NCBI GenBank assembly: GCA_944990035.1
Contig: CALYLX010000113.1
Coordinates: 558,001-622,000, forward strand
Direction of reading: 5' to 3'
Source: Clitopilus passeckerianus
Taxonomy: Eukaryota > Basidiomycota > Agaricomycetes > Agaricales > Entolomataceae
Length of the DNA stretch: 64,000 nucleotides
The translations under genes were made by a program, and so were the position numbers. A model generated the notes under the pieces. That model made no database searches. It had not been told where the DNA came from and saw only the letters and a list, made by a program, of their open reading frames with translations. Shown here piece after piece: positions 10,707 through 23,023 of the stretch (its first letter is position 1; the number at the start of each line of letters is the position of its first letter).

Positions 10707-12671
10707 CTACATCGGTAACGCCTGTATAGACTGCATGAACTGATTTCGAGGATCTATGGATCGGAATCCCACCAGCCTCCAGCCGGATGAGAACAGCACA
10801 TCTTTGATGCCAAGAGTCGTAAGCTCCTGGCCGTTGAAATAAAACATCATCTAAAGGCTATGAGAACTTTGCGGGATGAATATCAGGTCGAAACACCCAC
10901 TGTCATATCCAACCAATGAGTCTGGTCAGCCAAAGCACCATAGTTGGGTAAGAGAGGCTCAGGTGCCTCCTTATATATAGGTTCAATTGGCCCCAAAGCA
11001 GCGTAGTCAGGTGCATCTCCGGGAGATTGAGGCGAACTGGCGGGTGGCCTTCGGCAGGCATAAGGGAGGACGCCATCCACAATGATCAGCCTTGTGTGGG
11101 AAGTGGCAGCTTGTCGAAGATTGGTGAGTATCTTTGTGATGTCTGATTGATGCCAGTTGTGCAAAACGTTCTTGACGAAGAACACGGCCGCACCCTTTGG
11201 CGGTTGGGGCTCAAAAAAGTCCTGAACTGTAAGCGGGAATGGTACGTTTCAGCCGTTAATACGAAAGCAGGAGGTTCAGTGCCTACCTTCAATGCAAACA
11301 CGCCCAGAGTCAAGAACTTCAGGGAGTTTTTGCAACCAAAACTACAAACGAGGCTATCAGAACGAAACAGAAACAGAAGTGTTGCAACAGACCTGTTTGC
11401 CTTCCTCGACCACGTTGGGCAAATCCTGTACGATCAGCTTCAAATGAGAAGACTTCTTGACCAGCGGCATGGTGGCTATCCCGATTCCACCGCCAACGTC
11501 AACCACCAGAGCGTTTTCCGGAAGCGAATCCCAGTCGAAGGCTAAGAAGGAGCTTGGTCAGGACTCGGATACTTGCCGCCTAGACACTAAGATTTAAATC
11601 CTTACCTCTGAATATCATGTCTGCAGGCTGGATGGCCGCCATCCCCTTCATCGCAAACCCAAACCGCTTGTGCTGGAATCGGTTCTCAGGGCTGCCAAGG
11701 AACTGCCAATAAGTCTTGGAAGTGTCTAGACCACGGCCAAAGGGCGTTTTGACAAGGTCTTGAGAAAACGCAGTTGATGGATCCGAGAGGTGATCGTAAA
11801 GGACAGCAGAAGATTTGAGGTTCACGTCCAGGCTGAAAGTGGGATAAATAGGATGCGGAAAAGTGGGTTGACGGGCGCACATGTGACTGCACAGAGCAGG
11901 AAGGCCGGTCGAGTCATATTTAGCTTCGGGACTGTTGACGTTAGCCATTGGTATTCTATCTTTCTCACTCAATTTGGGAGAACTTACTTGATGAGAATAT
12001 CTTCAACATTCTTTTCGGTATCGAGAGCGCCAGAATTTCGATTGTTTGTAAACACATCCGGTGTCTTCTCGTGGTATATGTAGTGGCTAGCGAGGTACCG
12101 CATAAGGCGGCCTGTCGATGCGTCCGAAATGAGAACAAATATCCCAGACCGATACACAATGGTACGCTTACCGAGCTTGCTAGGGTCAAGATTAGATTTT
12201 CTTGCAATGTCGTTCACATGCAAACCCTATAAATAGAGGTTCTTAGACCGATTCAAAATACTGCTAGGTAACAAGCAGACAGACCTCCGACCCAGCTTCA
12301 CGCAGGATCTCGGTCACGTTAGCCTCCAAACAGACACGCAGAGCTGCAGATCTATGGTCCTAAAGTATGCATCAGTATCTTCCACTTTACGGAAATAGCT
12401 AAAAACTTACACCAGTTGCAGTCATAAAAGTCCACTCGTGCGCAGGCATCAATGTCGCAGCGAGTTGGAAACAGGCGGACGCTGCGATCTTCGCGGCCTC
12501 GTTCGCAGCGGGTATTGTGCGAAAAGACTCCTTCTGCTTCAGTGTTCCAAACGAATCTAATGTGGGTAAGGAGAGGTTCTCCAACGCGCACTCCTTCTGA
12601 ATAGTGGCCAGCGATTTAGCAATCAAATCTCCGAGCTGGAAGATTGGATGGGCCGAAAGTAGACTGTCCAT
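10707..12671 (-). CDS. SAM-dependent O-methyltransferase, copy 2
   Basis: Class I plant/fungal-type O-methyltransferase (OMT family 2, sterigmatocystin OMT-like). Starts at the ATG at 12671. Exons encode an N-terminal helical dimerisation part, a winged-helix part (SEGLHVNDIARKSNLD... HEKTPDVFTNNR), then the SAM-binding domain with VVDVGGGIG, IVQDLPNV and EVQDFFEP, and the catalytic histidine region NVLHNWHQSD. The last intron (10900-10851) precedes a final exon (10850-10707) starting MMFYFNGQE and ending QALPM*. Without that splice the frame stops early at 10883, but the partial OMT at 1-201 shows the exon is real. About eight introns of roughly 50-60 nt. Located upstream of reductase 3 on the same strand; probably the methylating step of the same pathway. 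Confidence 0.88.
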
Positions 12672-13318
12672 GTCGTGTTATCAGTTGCCGTTACTGGGAT
12701 TGAGATGAAAAGCCAAGAAGTTCACGGTTTAGTTGTAGAGGTTGGTATTTATTGTGGGCGGAAATGATGACTGGATAAGGACCTCGAAAGGGTCCGGACG
12801 GCACATTTTGGCGGGGCACCTGCTGATAGTAAAGGGTAAAGGTAAAGCATAACAGTCCGAAAAATCCGCTGATAGGATAATTTGATCGTCAGAAATACGC
12901 CCGGAATCAGTTGATTCGTTGACTAACAAGGGACTATGAACAAACGCTGTCCATTAGAATTCCCGGTCGTTCGGTCATTGCTCATGGCTATGTGACTATT
13001 TTGAAACAAGCAATGCGCAGTCATCATCCTCGAAACGAGGCTAACGAAGTAGGGAAAACCTATGGTCAGGAGATCAACAGATAACCGGATTGCAAATGCC
13101 CAGCGCATGCTACTTACCCATCTATCATCCTCACAGAAACGGCATCTTGACCTCCCCGAGAGCGAGAATAAAATGGAATTAGAGTGATAGGCCGATAGTC
13201 TAATGATTACAAGGGTATGTGCGAAAAAGAACATGAAAGGTCATAACGTGAAGTGATGGGGTATTCATGGAACTCCTATAAAGAATGATGACCAGCCTGA
13301 CTCTTCAACATCTCCCGA
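12672..13318. other. Intergenic between OMT 2 and the dynein tail gene
   Basis: Right border of the metabolic cluster. No gene is supported. In particular, no continuation of the dynein heavy chain is found here on the minus strand. Confidence 0.5.
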
Positions 13319-16300
13319 TCAGAAACTCCTCATTGGCCCGCCAATCAATCCCTCTATCGAGTGATGTTCAAGGTCATGCCTGGCCTTCAGGATAGAAGCA
13401 TGCATCTCCTTCATCTGCACCGCCAGTTTCGCACCGAAGCGACTAAGAATATCCCTCTGCCATGCGTCGTACTTGGCATTCACCCTCGCCTGCACTTGCT
13501 CATAATCGATCACGCAGACCCCGAAAGACTTCGATGTCTCGGATGTGTCGAAGGTTGAGCGAGCTTTCTTGATCTCGGTCAACAATTGCTGCCAGTTCGC
13601 GAGGGAGTCGCCAAGTCGGTTGAAGACGTATTCAGCTTCGAGATCCCATAGAGACTGGAATTGCAGCCATTTGTTGACGTATTCCATTAGTTGCTGGACC
13701 TTGGTTTCTACCAGGGCGAAGGGTCGGTGGAGGGTGGTTTCCGGTAATTGTTTTAACTATATGATGAAAGGTATTTAGCAAGATGCTACAATAAGCTGAT
13801 GGCAGAACCTACCAGGGAGGTATATGTTGTTTCCTGGATGGTGGAATCCCGCATTTGCAGGCCAATCTCGTATCGCGAGCTCTGAACCCGTTTGAGCCTA
13901 CAAACGATGCCTGTGAAGACGGTTAGATGTGCATTGCCTCCAGAAAGTTCGAGCCATACCTAGCCAGTCATGTAGCTGTTGTATCCACATCGACCGAGCA
14001 TATTCTATTGGCGGGTCCAAGAAAATGACTTGGTTCTGTATCCGTATCTCATGAACGATAGGCTTGAGTGTCATGCTTCCCTCCAGGAGCTGCAAATAAC
14101 AGGAATTAGCAACCATCTCATGTCATGTAGAACGATCCCACCTTCTCTTCCTTCAGCCCTTTCCCTCTCCGTTTGGTCATGTCACGCAGCGGCAAGTTCC
14201 CGTCGTCTGCCCTATCAAATTCGGTACACCAGACCTGGATGATCTGCGCTAGTCGCTGTACCAGCACCGCTTCTATCCGCTTATCGAGGTCTGCTACCCA
14301 ATGTTCAAGATTGACGTAACTATCCAAGTTGATTTGGTCGATCTGTGAGATCAATGTCATCGGTACGGGTGCTGGTAGGGGGTGGGCAATTAGAACATAC
14401 AGCTGCTTGAATCTTGGAGAGTTGCTCCGTGAAGGCTTCGGCGGTATATGAGCATGTTGCTAGATCGTCGATTGCACGTAGGATTTCCTTGTAAAGGTCG
14501 ATAGCTTTGTTGGTTTGGTCCTACAAGGAGAAGACAAGTTCAGTAAGATGTAAAGGTGTCGTGTCTGCAAACATACCTGGAACAGGGAAACGACGCTAGC
14601 AAATTCCCGTACATACTGGACATGCCGATTATCTCGTCCATCAGCCGCTGCAATGTAACGGCCAGTATCGTACTGATTAATGAAGTAGTCCCAGCGAATG
14701 TTCATGCCTGGTAGGAGCCATCAGTAGGGTCGTACCTCGTGGATGCACAGACAGACCTTTGCCAATCATCCTCTGAGCGTGGTTCCGATGTTCAGCGACC
14801 AACCACTCGATCCCCTTGTGCCTCTGCACCAGGTCCAAAGTCTGCTGATAGGTCGTCACCGTCTCATGCAAACTGACAGCATGCGGGTATATCCTCTTCC
14901 CATCCTTCGCCATATTGGTGATCATATGGGGAACCTGAAAGTTTAACCACAGCAGATTCCTAACTTCCTTGAACAGCGTAATCATCCGTGCGTCGAAGTT
15001 GACCGTCAGGGTATATTCCCCACTTCGTTGTTTGCTGATGTCGAACAACCGCACTTCGATCTGCATCTGTTTCCGGCTCATGTCCTGCAGCCATGCCTCG
15101 TATAGTGGTCGTGTGTCGAGTTTCTTCCTGAAGGCAGTACTTTCGGCTTGGAGCTTTTGGCCTTCTGCGTAGAGCTCCCAGCCTTTGCCGAGAACGTCTT
15201 CAACACGTTTCATGTAGGTGTGCAGCTGTCGTTCGATCTGGCGTGCCCAGATGATCGTCCCTGCGATTTCTGGTAGGTCGCGCATGTTGGCGAGATGATA
15301 AGCTTCGGAGGCGCGGTATTGGGTTTTGAACTTAAAGGCGCCGTCAGTGGGCTCCCAAAATTCTGAGAGCAGGGCAAAGCTCACCTTGTCATGCAGCCGC
15401 TTGATGTCTTCCTTCACGGAATCAATGAGTTGAGTCTGGTACTCTTGGATGGCGCCACGGATCTAGCAACAGTGAGCGGGCAGGAACCTTCGCCCCAAAA
15501 GCGGAAGAGCATGCCTTGGGACGGACAAACAATGCATTGAATTTCGAGAACACTCGGAACATCTCGTTGGCGTTACGAGCCTGGCCCAGCCTATCCCTTA
15601 GTCTTGCAATAATCTGGTTCTCCACCCTCGAGACCCGCTCGTTATATGCGGTTTCTGCAGCAACCCAGATCTCATTGCCCTCTACAACAACCTATCAGTC
15701 ATGACCTTGTGCAGCATAAAAGAGTTTACCACTCACCAATGGAAACGTCCAGGACGTCCACCCTCTTGACGACCTCATAAGCCTCCTTAACTTCTTCCTC
15801 CATATCCATTCCCCCGACATCCATGCCAAAGCTCCCAAGACCCTTCGTTGGCCCCGTCATAACAGCCAACTGCTCGTGCTGTTTCCTCCAGTCCCTAAGG
15901 TACCGCGTCCTCTCTTGTAGCTTGGCGTGTGCTGGAACCACCTTGATAGGGATGAACCTCTCTTGACGCTTCCTTGTCACTTCACGCGCAACGTTGGTGA
16001 ACTCTTTGATGAGGTCGTCCCATGTCCGGAATATGTTCATTGTCTGGGTGAGGAGACGTTCAAAGGTCTCATAGGGTGTGTATAGAAGTCGGTGTGAGGT
16101 GAGGACGCGGAGTAGCTGGTCATTGAAGTCTCGTGAAATGGCTTCAACGAGGGGAAGGGCGCGGCGGATGGGGTAAGGAGAGAGCTTTAGCTTGCGGTTG
16201 ATGTGGCCGAAGATCAGGTTGAGGGATTCTTGGATTTTATCCAAGTCGGTGGCAGACAGAAGTTCGTTCAGAGGGAAGTCTTTCATCAGTTGATTATATT

Positions 16301-17668
16301 TGTGAACTGCGCAGAGAAATTCAAATTAGCCCTTCAATTTCTCTTAAGACTCAGATTGTAAAGTCTCACCTTGATCTGTGGCATCCTTCAAACCGGTGTC
16401 GGCAATGAAACTGACTGTAGCGCGGAAACGTTTCGCATTCCGCAAGCAGTTGATAACCATGTTCACTTCATCGCTCCGTAGTTGTGCTTCGATATTATCC
16501 AATGCTCGCTCCAAACTGAGCCAGAAATTAATTTCTTGGGAGGCAGTCCCAGAGCTGACATCACGATTCAGCTTGGTGACAGCTTGAATAGCTTTGATCC
16601 AAGAATTGACGTTCCCGTGTAGTGTGTTGAGGAAACTACTGTCGTTCAGGAGGTGTGGTGGTATATGGGAGATATTGGGTGCAGTGTTGTTCGATTGCGC
16701 CTATATATCGAATAAGTTAGGGATAATGAGCCACATATATGGAGAAAAAACGTACATTTTCGACCGCTTTCTGAATTATTGGGTGAATTATTAGATGTGT
16801 TTCTGGAATCTCGACATTTTGTTGGAGGTGAAGGAGTGACAATTCGAGTTCCGCAAATTTCTTCTTGGTCATAGGTATTCCTGCGGAATCACCAAATATA
16901 GTGCTGAACACCAAAACAACGGGTGAGCTTACCCATTCTTGTATCTCCACCATCCTTTCCTGATTGACGGGAGCCCACGAATGCATCGAACCAGGGCTTG
17001 ACACCTTGACTGACAACCGCATGAAGACCCTCATAAGGTGTATCCTCTCCACCAAATAGGTTCATGATATGAAGCTGGGCAGCCAATGGTGTCATTGGGT
17101 CCAGCGTATGCCCCCGTTTGATCAGAGCTACAGTCATGACATGCGAAGGGTGATACGTGAGATGGGCCGTCAGCGTATAGGTATACTGTGGTGGCGAATC
17201 ATCTATATAAAGTATTCAGTCTCCAGCGGGGAAATAAAAGCCAAATGGCGACGAACCTTCTGATTCCAGCAGCTCCTTGATAACATACAACGATTCCCCT
17301 GAGTCCGCTGCAAAACGGGCTACCCGCTCGTCGAACTCGTCATCAAACAACGACTCAAGATCGTCTAGCGATGCACCCAAGAATGCTGGCAAGAGCGCGA
17401 CGAGATATGACCGGAAGATATCCGAATCAAAGGCAGGTGCTTGGTCCGCCTGAGGTGCTTCATGTGTCGAGCTGCCGTTTGCTGTGCCATTGGGTAAACC
17501 ATCCATATCTTCTGATACACGCGACGTTATCGATCCAGTTGTCGACTTTAGGGATATTCTACTGAAGCTAGGTCGTCGCCAGAGTTTAAAGGTCGAAAGC
17601 AGCCGTCGTGGAGGTGTCTTTCGGTAGGTCGTGAAGTACTGCGAAAAGAGCCCGACTTCAGTAGCCAT
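13319..17668 (-). CDS. Cytoplasmic dynein heavy chain, N-terminal tail only (split gene)
   Basis: Encodes the tail (DHC_N1 region) of cytoplasmic dynein 1 heavy chain, which dimerises and binds intermediate and light-intermediate chains. Start ATG at 17668. The many exons read in order: acidic N-terminus, [27 protein letters not shown]-type loop, [36 protein letters not shown], the [13 protein letters not shown] segment, [28 protein letters not shown], and near the end [19 protein letters not shown]. The frame stops at 13319, where full-length heavy chains run on for some 3,000 residues into linker and AAA+ ring. No motor sequence occurs in the next kilobase. Roughly 1,150-1,200 aa. A two-gene dynein heavy chain is known in Agaricomycetes, so this is probably normal rather than truncated; the motor gene must lie elsewhere. 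Confidence 0.9.
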
Positions 17669-18109
17669 TCTGGAGGCTCAGAGGGACGCCCTAAGGTAAG
17701 ATAATCACTCACATTCTATGATATTACAATTGCTGCGCGACAACAACGAGGTATCCGCGAGCCTGACTGCAGCTTGCCGTCGTGGATGGTATGGACGGCG
17801 ACGCGACGATGTTTACTTTTATTTGCCCCAAGGAGTCGTTATGATCATTTTCAGCGGACTCGGCCTTTCTACCATCGACCACCATGCGAAAGACAATCGT
17901 CTCCAGGAATTTATGCGTGACTACTCTGAAAATGAACGGGGGCGGATGCTTTAGGCTTAAGTGCGCCTCATCAGCCGCAACACAGAGGCACATTGAAGTG
18001 CGGCCACCAATGACACCTTCGAACATGCAAATTTGCACGGTCCAAATTTTGAGAGAGGGATGAGAAATGCATTGTATCTTAGATAATGCCCGCTCCTTCT
18101 ATGCTAGAT
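17669..18109. other. Intergenic upstream of the dynein tail gene
   Basis: Promoter side of the dynein tail gene and 3' side of the ChaC-type gene. No feature seen. Confidence 0.5.
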
Positions 18110-19427
18110 CTAGGATCCCTGCTTTGCTTCAGCTTCAGCATCCAGTGCTTTTACCTTTGCCTATTCAAAAAATATCAATATCCTGGCTTTAATCCGTTTT
18201 CATTCCCTTACCTCCAGGGCAAACAAATGCGAGTCAAAAGAATTGGGAGAGAGCTCTCGCACAGCCCTAGCAAGATTTAACAAGTAATCCTAACAAATTT
18301 GAGCGTCAAGTGAATTGGGGGAATCTCATACAAGAAACTTGAACTCACCTTGTTCCTCCCCGAAGGACCTTCAGATTCCCATATCTTATGTGCTAGTTGA
18401 TCTAATGGCTCGGAGCCGTCTGAGAAATCTGAGACTGCGTTGGTTTCTTCGAGCACCATACCACTTACTGAAGGATGGATTATCACTTCGTCCAACATAG
18501 CACTATGAACTGGTCAAGTAACGAAACGAGCAAATAGTGGATTTCTATCGATTACCTGGGCCTAGATAGTCTTTAGATGCCTTCGAAGCTAGAGAAGAGA
18601 TTTTTCACTGACGTTATGTATAATAACTTTCTCCGCATCACCTTCTACTCCATAGATATCTATGGTTTCTAGGGTATATCCGTCCTGAGAGAAACATCAG
18701 GAATTGCAATGAAAGGTAAATACAGTGGGCTCAATAGCGAACCTTTTCTCGGTAGTCTGGTGTCCAAGTGATTTTCTAAAATGAGATTCCGAAGTGAGCT
18801 ACGTGGGTGAGTGCCTTTACCTAGGTAGTCTCGAACTTCTGCAGCATAAGCCGGGTCAATGGTATACGCGATGCCTTGAGAAAATTATGCAATTAGAACC
18901 TGAAAGAGCAGTAACAAGAATATATCTTCACCCCAAACAATATCTTCGTCTGGAAAGGCATCCTAGTCAATCACGGAGAGGGCTCATTAGAATTCTCCTG
19001 CTTCTACCAAAAATTAGCTCACCGAGCCAGAGAAATGATCCCAATCTTCTTTATGGACGAGAGTCACAACTCTACCTGGACGCTTAAGACAAGAACTGAG
19101 CCTCCTTCACCTATAAAGGCGTCCAAAATGTGGCTAACCTCAGGTGTCCCTCGGTGATCATGCGATTTCTGAGCAAATCTGCGTACATAACCCTTCAGGA
19201 AACCAGGTACTGCCAGCCATGCTTAGAATCCTAGAAAAATCAGAAAGTACACGGAGCTACAAACCTTGAGCGATGGTATGAGGCGGAGGCTAATTAGAGT
19301 CCAGTCCGTCCATAAGCTTCTCCCAGAAGATCTCGATCTCTCAGCATAGGCGTACCTTGAAGATCAACGAGCCATATCCGAAGACCACATATGGCGCTGG
19401 GGGAGATTCGGCGGATCCGTGAGGCAT
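18110..19427 (-). CDS. ChaC-like gamma-glutamylcyclotransferase
   Basis: Enzyme of the ChaC/GGCT fold that cleaves gamma-glutamyl groups, usually from glutathione, releasing 5-oxoproline. No long ORF reveals it; I rebuilt it from splice signals as 12 short exons. ATG at 19427; exon 1 (19427-19356) has the hallmark substrate-binding motif VVFGYGSLIFK. Then come PPPHTIAQ, GFLKGYVRRFAQKSHDHRG, RPGRVVTLVHKEDWDHF, DEDIVWG/IAYTIDP, a 14-nt micro-exon (18756-18743) giving DYREK, then DGYTLETIDIYG, CYVGRSDNPSF, LDQLAHKIWESEGPSGRNK, a DYLLNLARAVREL exon and a short tail ending EAKQGS*. Phases agree at every junction. Length about 240 aa, normal for the family. Likely role: glutathione turnover in the cytosol. 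Confidence 0.88.
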
Positions 19428-19956
19428 TCTTTTAGGTTCTATTAGTCTGGTATAATTTCTGCAGGTATTCTCCTGTGGGTTGATAGCCTAGCGAGTGTCC
19501 TCAAAGCAGGTGAAGATCGTAGTCAGTAAGCAAGAGAATTCGGCTTACCAAAAACACAAGGCGCAGAGTTGGTCAAGTCAGCTGATGTCATCGGGCAACA
19601 TCGCGGTACAGAATGGCGAATTCTGCTGCCTGGTAGAATCGGAGGTCGGGCCAGGCTGTGGGCGAGCAGGAGATCCTTGATGGGGCTGGAAAGAAATCGT
19701 GGACATCAGTGCTGGTGAGGCGCAACAATAACATTTTTGGAAAGTTAAGTGGGTGGGCAACGGACACAATACCGTCCAAACAATAAGTATGGCGAATAAA
19801 TTAATTATAATTGTCGTATGCCTGTATATACAATAGGTGGATTACAAAAGAGAATCATTAGAGTCATGAGGATCGTAACTATAAAACCATTGAGAAACAC
19901 CAAGATAGCCCTTCCCGCTCCCTATTAATCCCCCTTCCCTTTCCACCAACTCGAAG
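19428..19956. other. Intergenic
   Basis: Between the ChaC-type start and the 3' end of the next gene. No supported gene or motif. Confidence 0.5.
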
Positions 19957-21312
19957 TCACTGCCAGCCTGCCGACATTTGCGGCGGCTGGGTAAAGTATT
20001 CCAAGCCCCCGAAGGCCTCTGCATCGTCCTTCTGGACGCCTCCGAAACCTCCGAAGCCAGTAGAGGCGGTCCCAAACATTGCATCAAAGTCGTCGTAGGT
20101 CGGCAAGCTACTCAAGAAGGCAAACGGGTCCTCATCCATAACCATATCGCCTCCAGCAACCTGAGACCCGGGAGCGAACACGAATATATCCTCTACGGAC
20201 AAAGGTGCTTTGGCCGCGACGCTCGCCGATCCTTCGGGTTGCTGGTCCCAGTGAGCCGATGGGGAGGTTGAGGGAGTGACGAGATTATGCTCGAGAGAAT
20301 TGGCAGGACTGGGAGTATCTCTAGGGGACAGGCCGGGGGTGGCGGGCAAAGGCGATGACCTAAGAACATCAGTGGTAGGAGCCGCGGGGGCGACGGGGAA
20401 CACGACTTGGGCATAGGAGGAGGAAGCTACGGGTGCAGGGGAGCTCTCGCAAGCAGTGGGTGGCTCGACACTAGCGTCTTTTCCTCCGCATTGGCCGACT
20501 CGCAGGCATCGTCGATCATCTTCCTGTTCTCAGGCCGCCTAGTCCACTCCTCAGGCGACAGCAACACCTGGATATCGAGATACCAGTTCGTGCCGTCGGA
20601 GGTGTAGGCCTGGCGGATAGCGAGGTCGTCGACACCGTATTTGCCGCCGGGGCCGAGAGACCATTCAGGATCTGCGCATTGGAGGGTCGGGGCGACATTC
20701 TATTATAGAGTTAGTCACCAATGGCCTACGAGACGGAGAATGCATACCTGGGTGAAATGGGCTAGCTCGTCACAGAGAATTTTTGCAAACTTCGGTAGTG
20801 AAAGGCGTTCAGGAAACCTCACTGCATAGGTGGAGGTAGGGTATGCTTCCCACTAAGTCGATGAAAGGAATTTAGCGCTGATTCAAATATGTAGAATGAG
20901 ATCGTGGACTGACCATGAAATGGATGACAAAATCTGGCAAGAGGTTGTTGGCTTTGGAATGTGGCATGAGTTCGTCCCGATTCTCGAAATGCTTCGCCAC
21001 CAGCTGATTTCTCTCGGACAGGCGGATCCCCTCTTTCCCCCGGTAGCTGAAGCTGACGCCACTTATTAGAGGTAGGTCCTCAACTGATTGTAGCGTTGGA
21101 TAATAGGTCGCCGTCGGCGCGGTGCGTGCGTAGGGCAATGTCTGGCATCTCCACAAAAAACGTCGGGCGGCGACGGCGTCTTCAGTCTGTAACGAATGAT
21201 ATTTAGCTTCCGATCTAAAGAGTGTCGACGAAGAAATGTGCGTTACGTCTTGCTTAACTGGCTGCTTTCCCTTGCTGCGCTTGCTCGGCCTGGGCTTCTT
21301 TTCTTTGGCCAT
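19957..21312 (-). CDS. Conserved-looking protein of unknown function
   Basis: Four exons by my reading: 21312 to about 21247, about 21187 to 20914, about 20852 to 20750, and a last exon to 19957; roughly 400 aa. The N-terminus is very basic (KKPRPSKRSKGKQP), like a nuclear localisation signal. The middle is globular (AARRFLWRCQTLPYAR, ISGVSFSYRGKEGIRLSERN, FPERLSLPKFAKILCDELAHF, PEWSLGPGGKYGVDDLAIR). The C-terminal third is low-complexity, rich in Ser, Pro, Ala and acidic residues with FGGFGG repeats, resembling an activation or disordered domain. The first intron is in frame, so it reads through as coding unless spliced. I do not recognise a family. Nuclear function is a guess from composition. 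Confidence 0.65.
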
Positions 21313-21658
21313 TACTTCGGATAAGTGAGGTCAGGAATAGAAGAGGGTGGGAGAAGTCTTAGAGGTGAAGACGTTGGCGGTGGAATGGGGGATCCCTGCC
21401 GTTTTAAACCGTCGCAAGTATGGCAACGTGACCAAACTTCGCGTCAAACAAATTAAGGCGCGTCTTGCGCTACTCGCGCTTTGGTGTCCGCATCTTACGG
21501 CATTTGCTGAGGCCTTCACAGCATTTACCGATCTTCGTGTCGCGAGCCAAAAATAAAAATTCAATCCTGGCTAAAACATAAAACAAAAGGGATAAATAAT
21601 GAGAACAGCGTACTTCAAAACTATAAACTATCCTGAACCCGCGAAAAGTATGAGTTAT
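21313..21658. other. Intergenic
   Basis: Short spacer between two minus-strand genes; no feature seen. Confidence 0.5.
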
Positions 21659-23023
21659 TCACTCAAATGCAGAGTTCAGGAAGCTCAGCAGCTCCTGCCT
21701 TTTGACATCTCTTTCGTGGTCTCCCTTGTCCTTCTTGACCTTCAATTTAATCTGGAAAGTCAAAGCGATGCAATGGGCCCAGTTAGTGATAAGATCGGGA
21801 ATGAAGCACCGCAGGTCTCTTTGGCCGCTTTGGCCCTACACACCTTTTTTCCCGTCAGAATACTTCTCCTTTCGTCTCCGTCTCGGTCCTTCTCTCTGTA
21901 CCTTTTCTTCTTCTCTTTCCGCCTCTTCCGACGTTCCCGGGATTCAGAAGGTTCACGCCTACTGTCCTTTCCTCTGGTCTTACCAGGAGAACGAGAACGT
22001 GACCGGTGCCGGTTCCTTTGGCGGCGACGCTTGGGTCGGTCGTCAGATAAATCCGAATCCGAGCTTGAAGAGGAAGATCGTGAGGACAGGGAAGGGCTTC
22101 GAGTAAGAGACCTTCCCCGTTCTTTCCGACTAGAGCGAGAAGATGTCTCTCTGTGCTTGCTGCCACGTAAGCGGTTATGGTCCTGCAAAAATGTTGGTGT
22201 ACGTTACATGCGTAAACACACACTTCTAAGGTCAGACTTATCCTTGGGCGAGCTGAGAACAACGTACAATCTTGTCTTTAGGAGGGGTTCTACTACGGCT
22301 CCTTCTACGTTTTCCCCGGGTGTATTTTTCCTGCCCAATTCCCGGTATTAGACCAATGAACGGCAGAGGAGAGATATGCACTCACTTGATCACGAGTGTC
22401 CGCAGGCACTTGGTGGGCAGATCTCCTATTGTCAAGAGCTCCATTATGTGAACGACCAGAGTGAGACCAGCCTCGTTCTACATCTTCATCAAAGCCTGAG
22501 AGCGAATCTGTGCGGTGTTCCCTATTGAGGTCATCGACGTTGTCACTGCAGGAAGATCGCCCATGTCGATGACTGCTACTGAGGCTAGACTCTCGGTGTA
22601 GTTCATCCCGGAGGTCGCGAGCACTTCGACGCCCAAGAGTAGAGTTGCTTTCCCTACTGTGCCCGTGACGTGAGGCAGAGTAGTAGAAGCCCTCTCTCAA
22701 GCCATCCTTCGGTTCGGAATCCCGGTGACGATGCCGATGTTTCCTCTCATAATTCGGAGACCTTGACCTATGTCTTCCGAGTCGGCGGTCTACATGTCGG
22801 ATGCACGTTATTCAGTATTCATATTGCCGTTCGTGTAACATTTGCATGCGAGTCCGGAACATTCAGAGGTATGGAAGGAAATGAGGCAACCAGATCGAGG
22901 GTTAGCCTGACCATCCAAAGGCTGCTTCAAAAAATACATACCATCCGGGTATCCTCTATCCTCTCTTCTTTCACGGCCGTACCCTCTATCACGTTTCTCA
23001 GAATTGTGGCGTTCGTCGTCCAT
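21659..23023 (-). CDS. Arg/Ser-rich (SR-like) protein, probably splicing-associated
   Basis: Minus-strand gene of about five exons. From the ATG at 23023 it reads MDDERHNSEKRDRGYGRERR, then a long RS/HR/DR-rich body (RSRSPNYERKHRHRHRD, SRSSRKERGRSLTRSP, RNRHRSRSRSPGKTRG), then a short structured end IKLKVKKDKGD...RQELLSFLNSAFE* reached by splicing out about 21830-21750. RS repeats of this type are phosphorylated and mediate contacts in spliceosomal assemblies. No RRM is visible, so it is not a classical SR factor. A further Arg-rich open segment (about 23141-23260) may be an extra 5' exon, but I could not join it with a start codon. Conserved family not identified. Confidence 0.65.

Noticed and set aside
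10883..11185. OMT 2 ending early at 10883 as a truncated gene
   Set aside because: Splicing out 10900-10851 restores a C-terminal exon matching the OMT end at 58-201.
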